Shown here piece after piece: positions 1-3,652 of a DNA stretch of 7,986 nucleotides (the stretch's first letter is position 1; every line of letters starts with the position of its first letter). Origin of the DNA: Thermoleophilia bacterium (GTDB taxonomy: Bacteria; Actinomycetota; Thermoleophilia; Gaiellales; Gaiellaceae); assembly GCA_025934335.1 (NCBI GenBank), contig JAICYG010000125.1, forward strand, positions 1-7,986, given 5' to 3'. Made by a program: the position numbers and the translations under genes. The notes below the pieces were generated by a model. That model ran no database searches, was not told the DNA's origin, and saw only the letters and a list, made by a program, of their open reading frames with translations.

Positions 1-204
1 CGTGTGCCGTACAATGGGCCCGTCGGCGCGGTGCTGCACCAGATCGTCGGGGGCCTGCGGCAGGCGATGGGCTACTGCGGTGCGCCCACGCTCGACGCCC
101 TCAAGGAGGCGCGCTTCGTGCGCATCACCGGCGCCGGCCTGCGCGAGTCGCACCCGCACGACGTCACGATCACGAAGGACGCGCCCAATTACCGTCGGAG
201 CTGA
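1..204 (+). CDS. guaB: IMP dehydrogenase, C-terminal fragment (5' end outside window)
   Basis: Frame 1 is open from the first base to a TGA at 202-204, giving 67 residues that match the C-terminal end of IMP dehydrogenase. Recognisable blocks are the VPYNGPV segment, GGLRQAMGYCGA, and the strongly conserved tail FVRITGAGLRESHPHDVTIT ending in KDAPNY. The enzyme oxidises IMP to XMP with NAD+ in the cytosol, the committed step of guanine nucleotide synthesis. The catalytic Cys loop and most of the barrel lie upstream of the window, so activity cannot be judged from this piece. Finding guaA immediately downstream on the same strand, carrying out the next reaction, strongly supports the assignment. 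No terminator with a T-run follows the stop, so co-transcription with guaA is likely. Confidence 0.95.
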   Translation, partial: RVPYNGPVGAVLHQIVGGLRQAMGYCGAPTLDALKEARFVRITGAGLRESHPHDVTITKDAPNYRRS

Positions 205-276
205 CGTGCTTTCGCACGCAGCCGGCGTAGGCTCGACGGAGCCGGCCGGCGCGCAGGTGGCGGCTTTGCCGCCGCC
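205..276 (+). other. Three consecutive potential hairpins in the guaB-guaA spacer
   Basis: The 97-nt spacer after the guaB stop contains three inverted repeats in a row. The first is CGTGC-TTTC-GCACG at 205-218. The second has an inner stem GGCTC-GACG-GAGCC at 230-243, extendable by outer GCCGGC arms at 221-226 and 245-250. The third, at 256-276, is a 9-bp stem (one U-G pair) closed by a TTT loop. None is followed by a T-run, so a classical intrinsic terminator is not supported. They could stabilise or partly terminate the guaB message, or influence guaA translation, since the third ends 13 nt before the guaA Shine-Dalgarno. High GC makes chance stems common; the 9-bp stem is the most convincing. 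Confidence 0.45.
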
Positions 277-289
277 GGAGCATAAGACC

Positions 290-295
290 GAGGAA
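290..295 (+). promoter_or_regulatory. Shine-Dalgarno sequence of guaA
   Basis: GAGGAA lies 6 nt before the GTG at 302 and is the best ribosome-binding match in the spacer. It favours GTG-302 over the in-frame GTG at 206, which has a weaker GGAG at 197-200, 5 nt away. Confidence 0.7.
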
Positions 296-301
296 CGGCC
301 C

Positions 302-1822
302 GTGCTCGTGGTCGACCTCGGCGGGCAGTACTCCCAGCTGATCGCGCGACGTGTGCGCGAGGCGCGCGTGTACTCCGAGCTCGTGTCGCACCGCGCCTCC
401 GTCGACCAGATCCGGAGGCACAACCCGGTTGCGCTGATCCTCTCCGGCGGACCCGCCTCGGTGTACGCCGAGGGCGCGCCGCGGATCGACCCCGCGATCT
501 TCGAGCAGGGGATCCCGACGCTCGGCATCTGCTACGGCGCGCAGCTGCTCGCGCTCGAGCTCGGCGGCCGTGTCGAGCAGACGGGCGCCGGCGAGTACGG
601 CAAGGTCGAGCTGCGGGCGCACGGCGACGGGCTCTTCGCCTCGCTCCCGGCTGAGCAGACGGCGTGGATGTCGCACCGGGACACCGTCATCGCGCCTCCG
701 TCCGGCGCGCGGATCGTCGCCGAGTCGGAGCACACGCCGGTCGCCGCCTTCGAGGACGACGCGCGGAAGCTGTACGGCGTGCAGTTCCATCCGGAGGTCG
801 TGCACACGCCGTACGGGCAGGACGTGCTGAAGAACTTCCTCTACGAGATCGCGGGCGCGGCACCCGTGTGGACGCCGGCGGCCGTGATCGAGGAGCAGGT
901 CGAGCGGATCCGCGCGCAGGTCGGTCGCGAGCGCGTCCTCTGCGCGCTGTCCGGCGGCGTCGACTCCGCGGTCGCGGCGCTGCTCGTGCACAAGGCGGTC
1001 GGCGACCAGCTCACGTGCGTCTTCGTCGATCACGGCCTGCTGCGGAAGGGCGAGGCCGACCAGGTCGTCGAGACGTTCGACGGCGTCTTCCACGTGCCCC
1101 TCGTGCACGTGCAGGCCGAGGAGCGCTTCCTCGCCCGGCTCGCGGGCGTGACGGAGCCGGAGCAGAAGCGGAAGATCATCGGCGAGGAGTTCATCCGCGT
1201 CTTCGAGGACGAGGCACGCAAGCTGGGCGACCTCCGGTGGCTCGTGCAGGGAACCCTGTACTCGGACGTGATCGAGTCGGGCGGCACGGAAGGCGTCGCC
1301 GAGACGATCAAGTCGCACCACAACGTCGGAGGTCTCCCTCCCGACATGAAGATGAAGCTCGTCGAGCCGCTGCGGCTGCTGTTCAAGGACGAGGTGCGGC
1401 GCGTCGGCGAGGAACTCGGCATGCCGGAGCGGATGGTGTGGCGTCAGCCGTTCCCGGGGCCGGGGCTCGCGATCCGGATCATCGGGGACGTGACGGAGGA
1501 GCGCCTCGAGACGCTCCGCGACGCCGACGCGATCCTGCAGGAGGAGATCCGGAAGGCCGGCCTGTACCGCGAGCTCTGGCAGAGCTTCTGCGTGCTGCCC
1601 GCGATCCGAACCGTCGGCGTGCAGGGCGACTCGCGCTCCTACGGTTATGCAATTGCGATCCGCGCGGTCACGTCGGAGGACGCGATGACGGCCGACTGGG
1701 CGCGTCTCCCGTACGACCTGATCGAGGTGATCGCCTCGCGGATCGTCAACGAGATCCCGGCCGTGAACCGGGTCGTGCTGGACGTGACCTCGAAGCCTCC
1801 CGCCACGATCGAGTGGGAGTGA
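302..1822 (+). CDS. guaA: GMP synthase (glutamine-hydrolysing)
   Basis: Converts XMP to GMP using ATP and glutamine, the step after IMP dehydrogenase. From the GTG at 302 the protein has 506 residues, near the usual 510-525. The N-terminal class I glutamine amidotransferase domain begins at VDLGGQYSQLIARRVRE and has the expected triad: Cys77 in GICYG, His163 and Glu165 in QFHPE. The ATP pyrophosphatase domain follows, with P-loop SGGVDS at 217-222 and FVDHGLLRKGE. The C-terminal dimerisation domain has RQPFPGPGLAIRIIG and ends in TSKPPATIEWE, a standard GuaA terminus. The start is chosen for its Shine-Dalgarno and because homology begins there. An in-frame GTG at 206 would add 32 low-complexity residues. 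A small AT-richer codon patch sits near 1645-1656. The stop is one base from the converging ATPase gene. Confidence 0.97.
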   Translation: MLVVDLGGQYSQLIARRVREARVYSELVSHRASVDQIRRHNPVALILSGGPASVYAEGAPRIDPAIFEQGIPTLGICYGAQLLALELGGRVEQTGAGEYGKVELRAHGDGLFASLPAEQTAWMSHRDTVIAPPSGARIVAESEHTPVAAFEDDARKLYGVQFHPEVVHTPYGQDVLKNFLYEIAGAAPVWTPAAVIEEQVERIRAQVGRERVLCALSGGVDSAVAALLVHKAVGDQLTCVFVDHGLLRKGEADQVVETFDGVFHVPLVHVQAEERFLARLAGVTEPEQKRKIIGEEFIRVFEDEARKLGDLRWLVQGTLYSDVIESGGTEGVAETIKSHHNVGGLPPDMKMKLVEPLRLLFKDEVRRVGEELGMPERMVWRQPFPGPGLAIRIIGDVTEERLETLRDADAILQEEIRKAGLYRELWQSFCVLPAIRTVGVQGDSRSYGYAIAIRAVTSEDAMTADWARLPYDLIEVIASRIVNEIPAVNRVVLDVTSKPPATIEWE

Positions 1823-1823
1823 C

Positions 1824-2975
1824 CTACGTCGCGAACGCGACGACCCACTCGCGGAGGAACGGCTCGGCGAGGTCGTAGGAGCCGTCCTGCTCCTTGCGCA
1901 CGAGCTCCTGGGCGATCAGCGGCCGGAGCGCTCGCTGGACGCCTGAAGAGGGCGGCAGCTCGTGTGCGATCCGATACGCATTGGTGAACGGCCGTCCGGC
2001 CTCACGCGCGAACGCCTGGAGCAGGAGCTTCTGGGGCGGCGTCGCGGAATCCCACACCAGCGTGAAGCGCGCGTTCTCGGCGCGGAGCACGGCCCGTAGA
2101 GCGGCCTCGACGTCGCCCTCCGAGGCCGTGAAGCCCTCGGGCACCTCTTCCCACAGCGCGTACGCGAGCTGCTGCGTTGCGTGGGGGTGGCCCCGGGTGA
2201 CCGCCAGGAGGCGGTCGAGCGACGCGTCGCCGATCCCGCGGTCCGTTCGATCGAACTGGGAACGAAGGAAGGGAGCGAAGACGGATGGGTCGATCGCGCC
2301 GATCTCCATCGTCTTCGCGCTGCGGTAGAACGGCTCGTTCCGGTCGTTGAAGAGCCGGTGCATCAGCTCGCGCTTGCTGCCGGCGTAGACGTGCGAGACG
2401 TCGCGTTGCCACTGGAAGACGGAGCGCATCAGCCCCGGCAGGTGGGGATCGAGCCTCGTCACCTCCTGGAACTCGTCGAAGTACACGACCACCCGCTTGC
2501 GCTTCTCCGCCGCGATCTCGGCCGGCAGCTCGAGGAGCCGCTCGATCGTCGCGTCGATGTCGCCCGGATCGCGGGCCGCCGAGAAGCCGAACGTCATCCG
2601 CCCGTCCGTGTCGACGGTCATCGACGGCGTGATCCGCAGCGAGGAGAAGACTCGTGCCCGCTCGCGCGCGCGGAACACCGGTGTCGCGAGGTCGTCGTGG
2701 ATCGACTTCGCCAGCTTGGCCGCGAACCGCTCCTTCGTCGGCGTGGTAATCAGGTCGACCTCCACGACGAGCAGGCCTTCGCCGGTCTGGCGGCTGAGGG
2801 CGGCGCGGACGAGCGAGGACTTCCCGTAGCGACGGGGCGCGATCACGACGACGTTCTGGCCGTTTCGCATGTCCGCCTCGAGCTCGCCGAGCTCGCGCGC
2901 GCGATCGGCGAAGGCGTCGTCGGCCACTGCCTCTCCGTAGGTGAACGGGTTCCGCAGCGGGTGGGCGACAGTCAC
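1824..2975 (-). CDS. Archaeal-type P-loop ATPase (ATPase_2-like) with probable C-terminal winged helix
   Basis: 383 residues. The N-terminus NPFTYGEAV followed by FADRARELGEL matches the start of archaeal-type ATPases of the ATPase_2 family (AAA+/STAND-related). Walker A is APRRYGKSS (about 46-54, Lys52), Walker B is VVVYFDEF with Asp167-Glu168, and AGSKRELMHRLF (198-209) is the probable sensor region. RGHPHATQQLAYALWE (261-276) is the family's conserved helical segment. Residues about 310-380 (PPQKLLLQAFA to YDLAEPFLREWV) look like a winged helix. No signal peptide or membrane span is visible. Known members are poorly characterised, so the partner and output are unknown. GTG-2975 is the only sensible start, because an in-frame stop lies 9 nt further upstream. 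No Shine-Dalgarno precedes it, but TATAAT does. It is divergent from the GNAT gene and could be a cytosolic NTP-dependent switch. Confidence 0.88.
   Translation of the reverse strand: MTVAHPLRNPFTYGEAVADDAFADRARELGELEADMRNGQNVVVIAPRRYGKSSLVRAALSRQTGEGLLVVEVDLITTPTKERFAAKLAKSIHDDLATPVFRARERARVFSSLRITPSMTVDTDGRMTFGFSAARDPGDIDATIERLLELPAEIAAEKRKRVVVYFDEFQEVTRLDPHLPGLMRSVFQWQRDVSHVYAGSKRELMHRLFNDRNEPFYRSAKTMEIGAIDPSVFAPFLRSQFDRTDRGIGDASLDRLLAVTRGHPHATQQLAYALWEEVPEGFTASEGDVEAALRAVLRAENARFTLVWDSATPPQKLLLQAFAREAGRPFTNAYRIAHELPPSSGVQRALRPLIAQELVRKEQDGSYDLAEPFLREWVVAFAT
1827..1842. terminator. Candidate two-way terminator hairpin between guaA and the converging ATPase gene
   Basis: A perfect inverted repeat, CGTCGCG-AA-CGCGACG, starts 4 nt after the guaA stop and lies inside the last codons of the opposing gene. 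Because it is symmetric it would form on transcripts from either side, and it is the only strong hairpin at this convergent junction. There is no T-run on either strand, so any terminator role would be of the T-less kind proposed for high-GC actinobacteria. The same bases also encode the ATPase C-terminus, so coding constraint is an alternative explanation. Confidence 0.3.
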
Positions 2976-2983
2976 AGCATCGT

Positions 2984-2989
2984 ATTATA
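2984..2989 (-). promoter_or_regulatory. -10 box of the ATPase gene, likely leaderless
   Basis: On the minus strand these bases read TATAAT, a perfect -10 consensus in an otherwise GC-rich window. Eight bases separate it from the GTG at 2975, so transcription would begin at or within a base or two of the start codon. No convincing -35 is seen 16-18 bp further out. An ATG between the box and the GTG is out of frame and meets a stop after two codons. Confidence 0.55.
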
Positions 2990-2994
2990 CAACC

Positions 2995-3013
2995 CTGTGT
3001 AACACAGCTGTGT
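2995..3013. promoter_or_regulatory. Candidate operator: alternating CTGTGT / ACACAG half-sites
   Basis: The stretch reads CTGTGT-A-ACACAG-CTGTGT. It holds two overlapping palindromes: CTGTGTAACACAG (2995-3007, centred on an A) and ACACAGCTGTGT (3002-3013, even-centred). The element sits between the two divergent -10 boxes and touches the GNAT -10, so a bound regulator could block both promoters. A further palindrome, GTATTATAC (2982-2990), overlaps the ATPase -10. No dedicated transcription factor gene lies in the window, so the regulator is unknown; the ATPase's own winged helix is one untested candidate. Confidence 0.5.
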
Positions 3014-3018
3014 ATCAT
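3013..3018 (+). promoter_or_regulatory. -10 box of the GNAT gene, likely leaderless
   Basis: TATCAT (matching TANNNT) is followed by only six bases, GCAGGC, before the GTG at 3025. There is no Shine-Dalgarno at a usable distance. The spacing places the transcription start on the start codon. No clear -35 element is visible. Confidence 0.5.
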
Positions 3019-3024
3019 GCAGGC

Positions 3025-3639
3025 GTGACGCCCTACCGGATCGAGACCGAGCGCCTCGTCGTGCGCTGCTACGACCCCGAGGACGCGCCGCTGCTCAAGG
3101 ACGCGGTCGACCGGAGCCTCGACCACCTGCGGCCGTGGATGCCGTGGACGCCCGACCAGCCGGAGCCGCTCGACGACGTGTACGAGCGGCTGCGCGACTT
3201 CCGCGCGCAGTACGACCGCGACGAGAACCACATCATGGGCGTCTTCGCGCCGGACGAGTCGCGCCTCCTCGGCGGCACGGGGCTGCACCCCCGCCAGGGC
3301 GAGGGCGGCCTCGAGATCGGCTACTGGATCGCCGCCGATGCGACCGGGCGGGGCTACGCGACGGAGCTCGCGGGGGTGCTGACGCGCGTCGGCTTCGCGT
3401 GCTTCGAGATCGACCGTGTGGAGATCAGGGTCGACCCGGCGAACGAGCGCAGCGAGCGGGTGCCGCAGAAGCTCGGCTTCACGAAGGAGGCGACGCTTCG
3501 CCGCCGCCTCCCTTCGAAGAGCGGCTCCGACCTGCGCGACGCGAACATCTGGGCGATGTTCCGCAGCGCGCTCGCGGGGTCGCCGGCCGAGCAGTACGAC
3601 TACACCGCGTACGACGCGCTCGGCCGCGCGCTCCCGTAG
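3025..3639 (+). CDS. GNAT family N-acetyltransferase, RimJ/RimL-like
   Basis: 204 residues from GTG-3025. It carries the RimJ/RimL-type (Acetyltransf_3) landmarks in order: ETERLVVRCYDPEDAPLL at the start, RPWMPW (36-41), and the acetyl-CoA-binding motif A region IGYWIAADATGRGYATEL (about 98-115). Next come the strand and turn VEIRVDPANERSERVPQKLGF (two parts, about 132-152), where the Asn and the KLGF end are conserved. Such enzymes transfer acetyl groups from acetyl-CoA to protein N-termini or small amines; the substrate here cannot be told. The reading frame stays open upstream to 2941, but that part overlaps the divergent promoter and the ATPase gene and has no family similarity. It ends in tandem stops TAG TAG, and the cyclase gene follows 13 nt after the first. 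Cytosolic; no signal peptide. Confidence 0.9.
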   Translation: MTPYRIETERLVVRCYDPEDAPLLKDAVDRSLDHLRPWMPWTPDQPEPLDDVYERLRDFRAQYDRDENHIMGVFAPDESRLLGGTGLHPRQGEGGLEIGYWIAADATGRGYATELAGVLTRVGFACFEIDRVEIRVDPANERSERVPQKLGFTKEATLRRRLPSKSGSDLRDANIWAMFRSALAGSPAEQYDYTAYDALGRALP

Positions 3640-3645
3640 TAGCGT
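3640..3645 (+). promoter_or_regulatory. Possible -10 box of the cyclase gene, overlapping the second stop codon of the GNAT gene
   Basis: TAGCGT fits TANNNT and lies 7 nt before the GTG at 3653; its TAG is also the second of the tandem stops of the upstream gene. There is no Shine-Dalgarno in the 13-nt gap or just before it. This suggests the cyclase has its own leaderless transcript, although read-through from the GNAT promoter is also possible. The match is weaker than the two boxes near 3000. Confidence 0.35.
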
Positions 3646-3652
3646 CACCTTT

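Noticed and set aside
256..276. Intrinsic terminator between guaB and guaA
   Set aside because: The stem is strong but no T-run follows it, and guaA with a good Shine-Dalgarno begins shortly after; kept only as a structural feature.
170..1321. Long minus-strand open frame (383 codons) opposite guaA
   Set aside because: Its translation is Arg/Leu/Val/Asp-rich with no family motif, and it lies wholly across verified GuaA coding sequence; such antisense frames are a usual by-product of high-GC codon bias.
1645..1656. AT-richer patch with GCAATTGC palindrome in guaA, as a possible internal promoter
   Set aside because: It encodes part of the conserved C-terminal domain (YGYAIAIRAV) in frame, and no gene starts at a suitable distance downstream; local codon choice explains it.
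664..1878. 404-codon plus-strand open frame inside guaA
   Set aside because: The Arg/Ala/Gly-rich translation is the +1 shadow of guaA and has no motif.
2995..3013. CRP/GlxR-type cAMP receptor site, tempting because a cyclase gene is near
   Set aside because: The half-sites read TGTGT-A-ACACA, not TGTGA-N6-TCACA; the spacing and the fifth base do not fit the CRP family consensus.
2941..3024. Upstream extension of the GNAT gene to an ATG at 2941
   Set aside because: The added 28 residues overlap the ATPase start and both promoters and have no resemblance to the GNAT N-terminus, which begins at the GTG at 3025.
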